Source: Acinetobacter sp. CFCC 10889
Lineage (GTDB): Bacteria > Pseudomonadota > Gammaproteobacteria > Pseudomonadales > Moraxellaceae
Length of the DNA stretch: 64,000 bases
Assembly: GCF_003268395.1 (NCBI RefSeq)
Contig: NZ_LQXQ01000020.1
Span: forward strand, 1 to 64,000
Reading direction: 5' to 3'
Position numbers and translations under genes: made by a program. Positions 44,334 through 54,348 of this stretch are shown here, in pieces. Each line of letters begins with the position of its first letter. Positions within the stretch are counted from its first letter, which is position 1. The notes beneath the pieces are model-generated. The model was not told where the DNA came from. It made no database searches and saw nothing but the letters and a program-made list of their open reading frames with translations.

Positions 44334-45805
44334 ATGAAAATGAAATCATTATATACAGCCATTATATTCTGTTTAACCCCAACAACAGGGGTATTTGCCG
44401 CTGCAATGGATCGTTCTGGACAGTCTATTTCAGCATTTTTACAACCCAATAATTATTTTGAAGCAGGTCTTTCAATCCTTGATCCAACCGTTGAAGGGCG
44501 GGATGCGGGCACTAGTGAAACAACACGCCATATTGAGGATATGGGGAATGACTATTACTTCCCATCCGCAGCGATCAAATTGCAACTTACAGATCATTTA
44601 TCCTTTGGCTTACTCTATGATCAACCTTTTGGTGCAGATGTTGAGTATAAAGGCAGTAATGTGTTTGTAACAGATGCCAATACCACGATCCTACCTACAG
44701 CGACAATGACAGCATTACGAGCTTCAAAGATTGCCAGTAGTACACCTTTAGGCATTGAGACCTTTGCCAAACAAGCAGGCATTCCTCTTGCTACAGCGCA
44801 AGCCATGTATACCAATAATGTTGCAACCCCACTTGGAAAGACTAAAGACTTGATTGATGCAGCTGTTGCCAAACAAGTCGATGCAGGTATTGCAGGGGTA
44901 AATGGCTTGGTTGGACAAGGCAGTACCAAAGCTGAAGTTGACTCACACAACTTATCAATGATTTTTGGTTTCCAACCAAATAAAAACCTCAATTTTTATG
45001 CGGGGGGTGTCTATCAAACCATTGAGGGAAGTTTAAGCTTACGTGGACAAGCAACCAGTGTTTATAATGGTTATGATGCCACCCTTAAAGAAACGGATGG
45101 TGTAGGTTGGCTTGTAGGTGCAGCATTTCAAATTCCAGAAATAGCCCTTAAAGCTTCAATCACTTATCGCTCTAAAATTGACCATGATATTGATACGGTT
45201 GAAAGCTTACCGACTTTACCTGCTTTAGCTTTGCTTGGTGATAGTTTGCAACAGCAGCAGCAAAAATTGCTACAGCTTCAGGTGATACAAAAATTAGTAC
45301 CCCACAATCAGTGAATATTGACCTACAATCTGGTGTGATGAAAGACACGGTTGCTTTTGCCAATATTCGTTGGGTGAATTGGAAAGACTTTGAATTACGT
45401 CCTGTTAAATTTGGTATGGTCGCTGAAACTGTAGGGCAATTACCCACCATTAATCGCCCTGACGGTTTTAATCTGTTGCAATATTCAAAAGATCAATGGA
45501 ATGCAACTGTTGGCGTTGGACGTAAATTAAATGATCATTGGTCGGGTACTGTTTCTGCAGGTTGGGATTCTGGCGCTGGAAACCCTGTAACTGCATTGGG
45601 TCCAACGGAAGGCTATTGGAATGTTGGACTAGGATTACAATTTAACCCTGCACCCAATTACTTTATCGCAGGTGGGGTAAAATACTTTTGGTTAGGTGAT
45701 GCTAAAGGTCAAGTTGCTTCACAAAATGCAGGTACAGATTACGTTGCTGATTTCAGTGATAATAATGCTATCGCTTATGGCTTAAAAATTGGCTATAAAT
45801 TTTAA
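44334..45805 (+). pseudogene. FadL-type outer-membrane fatty-acid porin, broken by a frameshift
   Basis: The first frame (from ATG 44334, or ATG 44325) has a signal peptide (MKMKSLYTAIIFCLTPTT..., ending FAAAM) and about two thirds of a FadL barrel, then passes into a wrong frame and stops at 45314. The second frame continues in barrel sequence (VNIDLQSGVMKDTVAFANIR ... YGLKIGYKF with terminal Phe). Inserting one base near 45250 in CAACAGCAGCAG reads LQTAAAKIATASGD and restores one frame to the end. It would transport long-chain fatty acids or hydrophobic compounds. The break may be a real mutation or an assembly error in a CAG repeat. Confidence 0.82.
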
Positions 45806-45826
45806 AATGATGTAGTTTAATATGAG

Positions 45827-45875
45827 ACCTCTTTAAAATTCATTGATTTAGTGCGTTTATTTTAAAGAGGTTTTT
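45827..45875 (+). terminator. Rho-independent terminator after fadL-like gene
   Basis: ACCTCTTTAAAAT (45827-45839) and ATTTTAAAGAGGT (45859-45871) are perfect 13-bp arms followed by T5. Confidence 0.8.
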
Positions 45876-45968
45876 CATGCGAATAATAACAATCCGCTTA
45901 CTCCTTAGCCATCTAGCTATTCAATGCTTTATGTTTGGCTCATTTTCTATTAAATTATTGCCTGACGT

Positions 45969-46044
45969 GCGCCCTTAGCTTAACTGGATAGAGCAGTTGC
46001 CTCCTAAGCGACCGACGTGGGTTCGAGTCCCGCAGAGCGCACCA
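45969..46044 (+). tRNA. tRNA-Arg(CCU)
   Basis: A 76-nt tRNA with encoded CCA. Anticodon CCT at 46003-46005 in loop CTCCTAA between GTTGC and GCGAC. T-loop TTCGAGT. The acceptor stem GCGCCCT/AGAGCGC has one C-A mismatch. Confidence 0.93.
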
Positions 46045-46183
46045 AATCCATATTTTTATATAACCTTACTTACATAAAACACCAATAAAAACAATAACTT
46101 AACTACAAATCATGGTTATTCTTAGTCTTATATAACTTGCTATAGCTTTAAATATAGATCTTAATATTCTTACGACATGATAT

Positions 46184-46214
46184 AAAAAAAGCCATTACCG
46201 AAATAATAGCTTTT
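46184..46214 (-). terminator. Terminator of the aroP-like gene
   Basis: On the minus strand AGCTATTA pairs with TAATGGCT across a short loop and runs into T7. Confidence 0.75.
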
Positions 46215-46221
46215 ATGAGGA

Positions 46222-47592
46222 TTATTTATTTTCAGTTTTGATCTCAGGTGGATTTAAAATATCGTAGAGAACAAGCATGAGTGTAATCCAAATAGGAATC
46301 ATGATTACAGACTCTTTAAAGCCTTGATCCCACATAATATACAGCACAATACCGATAAAAATGATCACAATAAAATTACTGAAAGGTGCCCAAAGTGCAG
46401 GGTACTTGCTGGTTTGATTGGTTAAACGAATTGCACGCTTAAATTTCAAATGTGTCAAAGTAATCATTAACCAGTTTAAAACTAGAGCGCCCACTACAAT
46501 ATACATGAGGTGACTTAAAGCATCTTTAGGTAGATAATAATTTAGAGGTACACAACCTAAAATTAAAAATGCTGAAAGTAATACCGCAGGAATAGGTACA
46601 CCATGTTTATTGGTTTTAGTGAAAATTTTAGGTGCATTGCCTTGTTTTGCTAAACCATAAAGCATACGGCTATTTGCATACATACCACTGTTATAAACAG
46701 AAAGCGCTGCCGTGAGAATAATAAAGTTTACAAGATGAGCCGCCCATGCGATCCCAATCATACTAAAGACCATTACAAATGGGCTTTTATCCAGACCGCC
46801 GAAATTTAATTGATTCCATGGCACTAAGGACAAAAGAATAATCATTGAGCCGACATAAAAAATAAGGATACGAGGAACAACTTGGTTAATGGCTTTAGGA
46901 ATGGTTTTTTCGGGATCTTTTGCCTCAGCAGCAGCCATACCGACTAATTCAATACCACCAAAACCGAACATGAGAAAAGCCAACATATAGAATAAGGCTT
47001 CATATCCATTTGGGAAAAAGCCACCATGTGACCATAGATTTGAAAATGCAATACCTGACGAAACATCAGCGGTTAGTACTAAATAGATACCGAAAACAAT
47101 CATGGAAATAATTGCAGTGACTTTTACGATGGATAACCAAAATTCGGATTCACCATAAAATTTCACATTTCCTAAGTTAATGAGTGTAATCACAACAAAG
47201 AAAAATAATACTGAGACCCAGTTTGGAATTTCAGGCCACCAATAATTAATGTATTTCCCAACGGCAGTTAATTCTGTCATCGCCACAAGAATATACAAAA
47301 TCCAATAATTCCATCCTGTGAGGAAACCTGGAAATTTACCCCAATATTTATTGGCAAAATGACTAAAAGAACCTGCGACAGGTTCGTGTACAATCATTTC
47401 TCCAAGTTGACGCATGATTAAAAATACGATCAAACCACCAATGGCATAACCCAAAATAATGGAGGGTCCCGCTTTTTCGATTACATGTGCTGAACCTAAA
47501 AATAATCCTGTACCAATTGCGCCGCCCATGGCTATTAATTGGATATGACGATTCTTAAGTCCACGCTGTAATTGTGTAGACTCGTTGCTCAA
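46222..47592 (-). CDS. aroP: Aromatic amino-acid permease of the AAT family (AroP-like)
   Basis: 456 aa, 12 TM segments. Proton symporter for amino acids in the APC superfamily. The N-terminus LQRGLKNRHIQLIAMGGAIG is almost identical to AroP, as are IMRQLGEM, EPVAGSFSHFA and NYWILYILVAMTELTAVGKY. AroP and PheP carry Phe, Tyr and Trp. Exact specificity cannot be fixed, but residues around TM1 and TM6 match AroP better than GABA or Lys permeases. It is divergent from prpF. Confidence 0.88.
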   Translation of the reverse strand: MSNESTQLQRGLKNRHIQLIAMGGAIGTGLFLGSAHVIEKAGPSIILGYAIGGLIVFLIMRQLGEMIVHEPVAGSFSHFANKYWGKFPGFLTGWNYWILYILVAMTELTAVGKYINYWWPEIPNWVSVLFFFVVITLINLGNVKFYGESEFWLSIVKVTAIISMIVFGIYLVLTADVSSGIAFSNLWSHGGFFPNGYEALFYMLAFLMFGFGGIELVGMAAAEAKDPEKTIPKAINQVVPRILIFYVGSMIILLSLVPWNQLNFGGLDKSPFVMVFSMIGIAWAAHLVNFIILTAALSVYNSGMYANSRMLYGLAKQGNAPKIFTKTNKHGVPIPAVLLSAFLILGCVPLNYYLPKDALSHLMYIVVGALVLNWLMITLTHLKFKRAIRLTNQTSKYPALWAPFSNFIVIIFIGIVLYIMWDQGFKESVIMIPIWITLMLVLYDILNPPEIKTENK

Positions 47593-47908
47593 TGTCTTTA
47601 GCTCTATTTATCCGAATAGAATTATTGTAATTGATTGGTAACTTTAAGCCTAGTAGATGGTCGATTTATATCAATGACTCAGCAAATCAGAATGCTATTT
47701 TTTAAATATTTTATTTACTTTTCAAGTTAATAAATTTTATTTGTGGAAATGGTTTGTTTGAATAAACAGCATTTATTGGGTGTTGGAACGATAATTTTTT
47801 ATACTAAAGTCATGTGGTCAATGATTTTTTATAAAAACAGAGTAATATAAAATTGAACTAGGATTCACTATTTTAAACAACAAAGATAAACCAAAGGAAT
47901 AAAGACCA
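47593..47908. other. Divergent promoter region between aroP-like gene and prpF
   Basis: About 316 bp, AT-rich, no gene. AAAGGAATAAAG just before 47909 is the ribosome-binding site of prpF. No operator is obvious. Confidence 0.4.
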
Positions 47909-49096
47909 ATGAGTTTTGCACCGCAAATCAAAATCCCTGCAACTTATATGCGTGGTGGTACTAGTAAAGGCGTATTCTTTAAATTAGATGATTTGCCTGA
48001 ACGTGCGCAAAGTGCAGGTGAGGCACGTGATCAAATGTTACTCCGTGTTATTGGTAGTCCTGATCCATATGCTAAGCAAATTGATGGTATGGGTGGTGCA
48101 ACATCAAGTACCAGTAAAACAGTAATTCTCTCGAAAAGTGCTCAACCTGAACATGATGTTGATTATTTGTTTGGACAAGTGTCGATTGATAAAGCATTTG
48201 TGGATTGGAGTGGTAACTGCGGTAACTTAACGGCTGCGGTAGGTTCATTTGCAATTTCAAATGGTTTGGTCAGTGCTGAGCGTATTCCTGAAAATGGGAT
48301 GTGCACAGTACGTATCTGGCAGGTCAATATTCAAAAAACCATTATTGCTCATGTACCTATCAGCAACGGACAAGTGCAAGAAACAGGTGACTTTGAGTTA
48401 GATGGAGTCACTTTTCCAGCTGCGGAAGTACAAATCGAGTTTTTAGATCCTGCTGATGATGGTGAAGATGGTGGTGCAATGTTCCCTACAGGTAACGTTG
48501 TTGATACTTTGGATGTGCCAGATGTGGGTTCATTTCAAGCAACCTTGATCAATGCAGGAATTCCAACGATTTTCTTAAATGCGGAAGATATTGGTTATCA
48601 AGGCACAGAATTGCAAGAAGCAATTAATGGTGATGCAGCTGCATTAGCACGGTTTGAAAAAATTCGTGCTTATGGTGCATTGAAAATGGGACTAATTAAA
48701 GATGTGAGTGAAGCGGCAAATCGTCAGCACACACCAAAAGTTGCATTTGTATCAAAACCAAAAGCATACGCAGCATCAAGTGGTAAACAAGTGACTGAAG
48801 CGGATACAGATTTATTGGTTCGTGCATTGTCGATGGGTAAACTTCACCATGCGATGATGGGGACAGCCGCAGTTGCAATTGGTACAGCAGCTGCAATTCC
48901 TGATACTTTGGTGAATTTAGCTGCAGGTGGTGGTGAGCGTGAAGCTGTACGTTTTGGACATCCTTCAGGTACTTTGCGTGTAGGTGCACAAGCACTACAA
49001 GAAAATGGGCAATGGGTGGTGAAAAAAGCCATCATGAGTCGAAGTGCACGTGTTTTGATGGAGGGATGGGTGCGCATCCCCGCAGATAGTTTTTAA
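47909..49096 (+). CDS. prpF: 2-methylaconitate cis-trans isomerase PrpF
   Basis: 395 aa. A PrpF-family isomerase of the diaminopimelate-epimerase fold. Seen: TYMRGGTSKGVFFKLDDLP, DGMGGATSSTSKTVIL, DWSGNCGNLTAAVG (active-site Cys region), LRVGAQ and MSRSARVLMEGWV. In the 2-methylcitrate cycle it serves AcnD when propionate is oxidised. prpB, prpC and acnD are not nearby, so it is either an orphan copy or acts on another aconitate-like substrate. Confidence 0.93.
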   Translation: MSFAPQIKIPATYMRGGTSKGVFFKLDDLPERAQSAGEARDQMLLRVIGSPDPYAKQIDGMGGATSSTSKTVILSKSAQPEHDVDYLFGQVSIDKAFVDWSGNCGNLTAAVGSFAISNGLVSAERIPENGMCTVRIWQVNIQKTIIAHVPISNGQVQETGDFELDGVTFPAAEVQIEFLDPADDGEDGGAMFPTGNVVDTLDVPDVGSFQATLINAGIPTIFLNAEDIGYQGTELQEAINGDAAALARFEKIRAYGALKMGLIKDVSEAANRQHTPKVAFVSKPKAYAASSGKQVTEADTDLLVRALSMGKLHHAMMGTAAVAIGTAAAIPDTLVNLAAGGGEREAVRFGHPSGTLRVGAQALQENGQWVVKKAIMSRSARVLMEGWVRIPADSF

Positions 49097-49118
49097 TTTT
49101 TTGCATTAAAAATGAAGA

Positions 49119-49155
49119 TATCCCTAATGACGATTCAGTGATTGGGGATTTTTTA
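49119..49155 (+). terminator. Terminator of prpF
   Basis: ATCCCTAAT (49120-49128) and ATTGGGGAT (49141-49149) with one bulge position, then T6. The rest of the gap up to 49408 is AT-rich and shows no gene. Confidence 0.65.
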
Positions 49156-49408
49156 TGTCATTGTCTATACATTTATTGTGATTATTTTTTAATCTTTTTT
49201 TGAAAATTGCATATATTTTTAAAATTTAAAAAATTATAATATGCCGCATTCAAAATCAAATATATTTTAATCTCATCATTGTGTTCAAATTTACACGGCA
49301 GTTTTCGTATAAAGATGTTTAAATTCACACTAAAATATGATGATAAATTTATTAATATATTGAAAATAAACAAAAAATGGTTATGCATAACTATTTGCGG
49401 GGTAATTT

Positions 49409-50344
49409 ATGGAACATAAACGATCTCATTTGAACCAAATGCTTTCAGATGAAGACTTGATTCAAAGTCTTAAAAATGTTGAAAAATTAGATTTGGTGTC
49501 ATTGATTTCAAAGCTTCCATTGCCCGTAGCAATTTTAGAGCCTGACTCACGTTTAATTGGTGTTAATCAACTTTTTGCTGATATTTTTCAAAGTGATGCA
49601 TTATTTTTAAATGGAAAATTTTTAAGTACATTTTCAACGGTCGTGCATGCACATTTTTTATTGGCGATTGAAAAAATTCAAGATGAAGAAGCACAAGCTG
49701 ATTTTGAGTTTTATTCGCAAGGACATTTTTATCTATCTTATTTTAAAGCGATTTATGATGCTGAACATGCGGTGCAAGCTGTTATTTTAATTTGTGCTGA
49801 TGTCACACGTTTAAAACGCCGTGAGAAAGTACTGATTTTGAATAATCAAAAATTACATGATCATTTATTTATTGATCAAATTACAGGCTTACCGAATAAA
49901 ATGGCATTTGATCAATTTATTCAAGAAAAAATCGTGAACAATTTACAATCTAGCTATGCTTTTTTAAAGGTAGATTTAGATCAATTTAAGAAATTTAATC
50001 AGATTCATAGTTATACACAAGGCGACCAAGTTTTAATGCAAATTGGTAATGTTTTGGATGATGAACTTAATCCTGATCATAGCCGAATTTTCCGTTTAAA
50101 TTCAGCAAGCTTTGTAGTCGTGATCAAAGAAATGACGCAATGGGCAGTATTTACATTAGCGGAACGTCTGAAAATGAAAATTTCCCATGAAAAGATCATC
50201 GTAGATGATCATGAGGTATTGACTGCTTCGATAGGAATTTATCATTTGGCTCTGCCATTTCAGCAGCAGGATATTTTACAACAGTTAGATTTGGCTGTGC
50301 ATCAAGCAAAATTACTGGGTAAAAATTCGATTCATGTTTTGTAG
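49409..50344 (+). CDS. PAS-GGDEF protein with degenerate active site
   Basis: 311 aa. A PAS domain about residues 30-140 (LPLPVAILEPDSRLIGVNQL) followed by a GGDEF domain from about 155 (DQITGLPNKMAFD). The catalytic GGDEF sequence is replaced by NSASF at 231-235 (RLNSASF), so diguanylate cyclase activity should be lost. The I-site RxxD is also not evident. It may bind GTP or c-di-GMP as a sensor or signal through its PAS part. GCGGGGTAAT lies before the ATG. Confidence 0.85.
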   Translation: MEHKRSHLNQMLSDEDLIQSLKNVEKLDLVSLISKLPLPVAILEPDSRLIGVNQLFADIFQSDALFLNGKFLSTFSTVVHAHFLLAIEKIQDEEAQADFEFYSQGHFYLSYFKAIYDAEHAVQAVILICADVTRLKRREKVLILNNQKLHDHLFIDQITGLPNKMAFDQFIQEKIVNNLQSSYAFLKVDLDQFKKFNQIHSYTQGDQVLMQIGNVLDDELNPDHSRIFRLNSASFVVVIKEMTQWAVFTLAERLKMKISHEKIIVDDHEVLTASIGIYHLALPFQQQDILQQLDLAVHQAKLLGKNSIHVL

Positions 50345-50479
50345 CAGAATAGCGCATTTTTCTGCTTCTCTTCTGAAATAGTGCCTGAAATAGATGCCTG
50401 TACCTAGCTTTCAATGTAGAATAGGTAGGGCTTAAAATATTGAGTTAATGTGACTCATCATTTGAATTTCGAGGCAAAA

Positions 50480-51391
50480 GTGACCGCTATTTCTAATGTG
50501 AATGCAGATGTATTAAAGCAAGCGCAACAGCGTATTCAGCAGGATTTACAAACAGCATTAGAGGCTTTTTCTCTTCCTGAACCTTTAAAATCCGCAGTAC
50601 ATCATGCTGTGATGTTAGGTGGAAAACGTGTACGACCTGCATTATGTTATGCAACGTCTGCATTACAGGAAAATAATCCAAATTTTGCAGCAGTGCGCCG
50701 TGCAGCTGTCGCAATTGAGTTGATCCATTGTTATTCATTGGCACATGATGATTTGCCATGTATGGATAATGACTTATTGCGCCGAGGACAACCGACCTGT
50801 CATGCTGCTTTTGGTGAAGATACGGCATTATTGGCAGGTGATATTTTACAATCAATGGCGTTTGAAGTTTTGGGTAGCCGCTTGTTTGATCAGACTCAAG
50901 CAGTAGATCATGCAATTATCTTGAAACAAATGCAAATTTTGGCAACAGCGACATCAAAAATGGTCTGTGGTCAGGTCTTGGATTTGCAAGCAGAAGGTAA
51001 ACACGTTGACCAAACACATTTGGAAAATATTCACCGTAATAAAACAGGTGCATTGATTCAAGCTGCTATTATGATGGCGGCTGTGACGATTTTTAAAGGT
51101 ACTGATCAAGCAATTCCGCAATTACGTCAATTTGGTCAAGCGATTGGTTTAGCATTTCAAGTTCAAGATGATATTTTAGATGTCGTTTCTGACACAGAAT
51201 CTTTGGGCAAAACTGCGGGTAAAGACGAACAAGTGGATAAGTCAACTTATCCAGCTTTGATGGGTTTAGCGCAAGCAAAAGAGTATGCACAGACTTTGCA
51301 TGATCAAGCGTTTGAGGCTTTGGAATATTTTGCTGAAAATGCTATGGAATTGAATCAGATTTCACAGTTTTTATTGTCACGTAAAAGTTAG
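50480..51391 (+). CDS. ispA: Farnesyl diphosphate synthase (polyprenyl synthetase)
   Basis: 303 aa from GTG 50480, chosen because CGAGG lies 6 bp upstream; the longer frame begins at GTG 50450 without a site. Head-to-tail condensation of IPP with DMAPP and GPP. First Asp-rich motif HDDLPCMDND and second VQDDILDVVSDT; GGKRVRP and LLAGDILQ are typical. It supplies C15 for quinones and undecaprenyl phosphate. Single gene with its own terminator. Confidence 0.92.
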   Translation: MTAISNVNADVLKQAQQRIQQDLQTALEAFSLPEPLKSAVHHAVMLGGKRVRPALCYATSALQENNPNFAAVRRAAVAIELIHCYSLAHDDLPCMDNDLLRRGQPTCHAAFGEDTALLAGDILQSMAFEVLGSRLFDQTQAVDHAIILKQMQILATATSKMVCGQVLDLQAEGKHVDQTHLENIHRNKTGALIQAAIMMAAVTIFKGTDQAIPQLRQFGQAIGLAFQVQDDILDVVSDTESLGKTAGKDEQVDKSTYPALMGLAQAKEYAQTLHDQAFEALEYFAENAMELNQISQFLLSRKS

Positions 51392-51409
51392 AATCCTTTT
51401 TTATTTTTT

Positions 51410-51446
51410 AAATCGCAAGTTGAGTTATTCACTTGCGATTTTTTTA
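51410..51446 (+). terminator. Rho-independent terminator of ispA
   Basis: AAATCGCAAGT and ACTTGCGATTT, perfect 11-bp arms, followed by T7. Confidence 0.88.
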
Positions 51447-51464
51447 CTTATAGATTTTGAGAAA

Positions 51465-51659
51465 TTATGACTTTGTATTTTCAATAAACTGCATTAAAAA
51501 TTGATAAGCACTTTCACGATCTAAAGGACGTGCTGTTTGCACAATGTTACGGATTTCATCTTTTGTCCATTTTTCTTTTTCTGCGGTACAGATAAAAGAA
51601 GCCAGCCAAATAAAAGGTGTATCATGAGGACGAAGGTAGAGGCGTTTTAATTTTTTCAA
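51465..51659 (-). CDS. Conserved small protein of unknown function
   Basis: 64 aa, start TTG 51659, supported by AGGAAAG six bases upstream on the minus strand; no ATG is in frame. Charged and helical (KEKWTKDEIRNIVQTARPLD) with no membrane segment or signal. No family is recognised. It is single. Confidence 0.6.
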   Translation of the reverse strand: MKKLKRLYLRPHDTPFIWLASFICTAEKEKWTKDEIRNIVQTARPLDRESAYQFLMQFIENTKS

Positions 51660-51766
51660 GGCGTACTTTCCTAGATTATTCCTAGATGAATTGAATCATC
51701 ATATTTTTATCAATAATTTTTGTTATGGTATAACGTGATGGATATTTTGAATATGGCTTAAAATAC

Positions 51767-51793
51767 ATAATGGGACTGATTTAGTCCCATTAT
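51767..51793 (-). terminator. Hairpin after putP
   Basis: ATAATGGGACT (51767-51777) and AGTCCCATTAT (51783-51793) perfect arms with a five-base loop, weak T-run. It lies 26 bp past the putP stop. Confidence 0.55.
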
Positions 51794-51818
51794 CGTGATA
51801 TTTGTTGCGATTTTGATT

Positions 51819-53315
51819 TTATTTTGACTGGTGATAAAGTTGATCTGCTTCTTCAAAACGTTGAACAACATCTTTATTTGGTTTTTTGCTGAATAAGCTG
51901 ACCACAACAATTGCGATCACTGATGCAATAAAACCAGGAATAATAGAATAGAGTTGAGTTTCAATCAGTTCAGGGATAGTGACCCAAAGAATGACTACAA
52001 CAGCACCGACCACCATACCTGCGATTGCACCTGATAAAGTCATACGTTTCCAGAACAATGAGAAAATAATTAATGGTCCAAATGCTGCACCAAAACCTGC
52101 CCATGCATTTGCTACTAATCCAAGTACTTCTGAGTCTGGATCATGTGCAAGAAAGATCGCTAAGATGGCAATCAGTAATACCATTAAACGACCGACCCAA
52201 ACCAATTCTTTTTGTGAAGCGGATTTACGGATAAATGCTTTATAAAAATCTTCCGTCAAGGTACTTGAACAGACCAATAATTGACAACTTAAAGTACTCA
52301 TTACTGCTGCCAAAATTGCAGCCAATACAATACCTGCAACCCATGGATTGAATAAGATTTTGGTCAGTTCAATAAAAATCATTTCATGATTAGCACTTAC
52401 ATTGGCAGCAAGTTCAGGATGCATGTAGAAAAATGCGATACCAAAGAAACCTGCGGCAACCGCACCACCGAGACATAAAGTCATCCATGTCATTCCAATA
52501 CGGCGGGCATTAGGGATAGATTTGATTGAATCAATCGCCATAAAGCGCACTAAAATATGCGGTTGACCAAAATAGCCTAAGCCCCACGCAAGTGATGAAA
52601 TCACTGCAACAGTGCTTAAATTGGTAAATAACTCTAAAGCATGTGGACGGGCAGCTTCTAAAGCAATCGTAACCTGTGACAGATCACCAATACTTAAAAT
52701 CGTGACAATCGGGGTTAATAATAAAGCGAAAATCATCAAAGTTGCTTGAATGGTATCCGTCCAACTGACTGCCAAGAAGCCACCAATAAATACGTAACTG
52801 ATCGTTGCAACTGCACTGATCCACAATGCTGTGTTATAGGACATATCAAACATGCCTTCAAACAAACGTGCACCTGCAACCATACCTGATGCGCAATACA
52901 CCGCAAAGAAGATCAAAATCACCACTGCCGAAATGACACGTAGAACTTTTTTACGATCATCGAAACGATTTGAAAAATAATCAGGTAGGGTGAGGGCATT
53001 ATTCTGCACTTCAGTATGAACACGTAAACGCCCTGCAACCAAGAGCCAATTCAGCCATGCACCAATGATTAGACCAATGGCGATCCACATTTTAGATAAA
53101 CCAAATAAGTAAATTGCACCGGGTAGACCCATGAGTAGCCAGCCACTCATGTCAGATGCACCTGCGGATAATGCGGTGACAAAGCTCCCTAAACGGCGTC
53201 CACCTAAAATATAGTCGGAAAAATCTTTGGTTGCCCGATATGCCAATAAGCCAATCACGATCATGGCGACGATATAGAACATAAAGGTTATTAAGGTGGG
53301 GTTTAGGGAGCTCAT
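51819..53315 (-). CDS. putP: Sodium/proline symporter PutP
   Basis: 498 aa, 13 TM segments of the SSS family. Sodium-dependent proline uptake. Diagnostic PutP stretches: YILGGRRLGSFVTALSAGAS, DMSGWLLMGLPGAIYL, WGLGYFGQPHILVRFMA and AAILAAVMSTLSCQLLV (sodium-site Ser/Thr). The ATG is preceded by normal upstream DNA. No putA beside it. Confidence 0.95.
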   Translation of the reverse strand: MSSLNPTLITFMFYIVAMIVIGLLAYRATKDFSDYILGGRRLGSFVTALSAGASDMSGWLLMGLPGAIYLFGLSKMWIAIGLIIGAWLNWLLVAGRLRVHTEVQNNALTLPDYFSNRFDDRKKVLRVISAVVILIFFAVYCASGMVAGARLFEGMFDMSYNTALWISAVATISYVFIGGFLAVSWTDTIQATLMIFALLLTPIVTILSIGDLSQVTIALEAARPHALELFTNLSTVAVISSLAWGLGYFGQPHILVRFMAIDSIKSIPNARRIGMTWMTLCLGGAVAAGFFGIAFFYMHPELAANVSANHEMIFIELTKILFNPWVAGIVLAAILAAVMSTLSCQLLVCSSTLTEDFYKAFIRKSASQKELVWVGRLMVLLIAILAIFLAHDPDSEVLGLVANAWAGFGAAFGPLIIFSLFWKRMTLSGAIAGMVVGAVVVILWVTIPELIETQLYSIIPGFIASVIAIVVVSLFSKKPNKDVVQRFEEADQLYHQSK

Positions 53316-53425
53316 ACGCAGTCCAAGTGTATGTAAGACAACAATCTGAAATGGTTTATTTCAAAAATAACGTGAAATTTAAGCACAAATTCACAATATT
53401 TGCTGATTAATTATTGTTCGTAAAA

Positions 53426-53453
53426 AAATAGACAGTCTAAAAACTGTCTATTT
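53426..53453 (-). terminator. Terminator of the nfeD-SPFH operon
   Basis: AAATAGACAGT and ACTGTCTATTT perfect arms. On the minus strand it runs into T7. Confidence 0.85.
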
Positions 53454-53471
53454 TATTGAAAAATAAAAATA

Positions 53472-54326
53472 TTAGTTATTTCGTCCCATCACACCACGAA
53501 TAGTATTTAAGATATCAGCAGGTAATACGACGGTTTTCGCATTGTTCGATTTAGCCATATCTTGCATGGCTTTTACATACTGTTCACCTAATAAATATGC
53601 TACAGGAATTTCCTGATCTCCTACAGCAGAAGTGACCATCGAAATCGCTTTTTGCGATGCTTCAGCCAAGACAACTTGTGCTTCAGCATCGCGGCGAGAG
53701 GCTTCTAAACGTCCATCTGCTTCTAAAATTGCAGCTTGTTTTTCACCATCTGCTTTGGTGACAGTTGCACGGCGTTGACGTTCTGCTGCGGCTTGGGCTT
53801 CCATCGCTGATTGCATCGTAGGAGATGGTTGAATGTCTTGAATTTCAACAGTTTTTAAGGTAATTCCCCAATCTGAAATATCATCAGAAATTGCAGCTTT
53901 GAGTTTAGCTTTAATATGATCACGTGAAGACAAAGCATCATCCAAGTCCATTTCACCTACAATTGAACGTAGTGAGGTTTGCACGAGGTTTTGAATCGCC
54001 CATGTATAATTTTCAATACCATACACCGCTTTTTCTGGTGTGGTAATGTTGATATAAGCAACTGCATTCATAAGCAATACAGCATTATCACGGGTGATTA
54101 CTTCTTGGGACGGAATATCTAAAACAATATCTTTGGTGGTGATTTTATATGCAACTTCATCCACATAAGGAATAATAAAATTTAAACCAGGACTCAAGGT
54201 ACTGTCATATTTTCCTAAACGTTGTACGATCCATTTATAACCTTGAGGAACAATACGAATGCCTTTAAATATAGTAATTCCGACAAAAGCTAAGATTGCG
54301 AGCGCAATAATTGATCCAACTGACAT
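53472..54326 (-). CDS. SPFH/Band 7 membrane protein (QmcA/stomatin type)
   Basis: 284 aa from ATG 54326, preceded by AGAGGAA; the longer frame overlaps the NfeD gene. One N-terminal TM helix (4-22), then the SPFH domain (IRIVPQGYKWIVQRLGKY ... ALSSRDHIKAKLK) and a long Ala/Glu coiled coil (residues 180-235, AAAERQRRATVTKADGEK). It oligomerises into a membrane cage; with NfeD it organises lipid microdomains and modulates FtsH. Gene order nfeD then SPFH is conserved in bacteria. Confidence 0.9.
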   Translation of the reverse strand: MSVGSIIALAILAFVGITIFKGIRIVPQGYKWIVQRLGKYDSTLSPGLNFIIPYVDEVAYKITTKDIVLDIPSQEVITRDNAVLLMNAVAYINITTPEKAVYGIENYTWAIQNLVQTSLRSIVGEMDLDDALSSRDHIKAKLKAAISDDISDWGITLKTVEIQDIQPSPTMQSAMEAQAAAERQRRATVTKADGEKQAAILEADGRLEASRRDAEAQVVLAEASQKAISMVTSAVGDQEIPVAYLLGEQYVKAMQDMAKSNNAKTVVLPADILNTIRGVMGRNN

Positions 54327-54348
54327 TTCTAATTCCTCTTTGTAAAAA

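Noticed and set aside
44621..44992. 123-aa minus-strand frame inside the FadL-type gene
   Set aside because: It mirrors the conserved barrel coding sequence; no ribosome-binding site and no recognisable protein.
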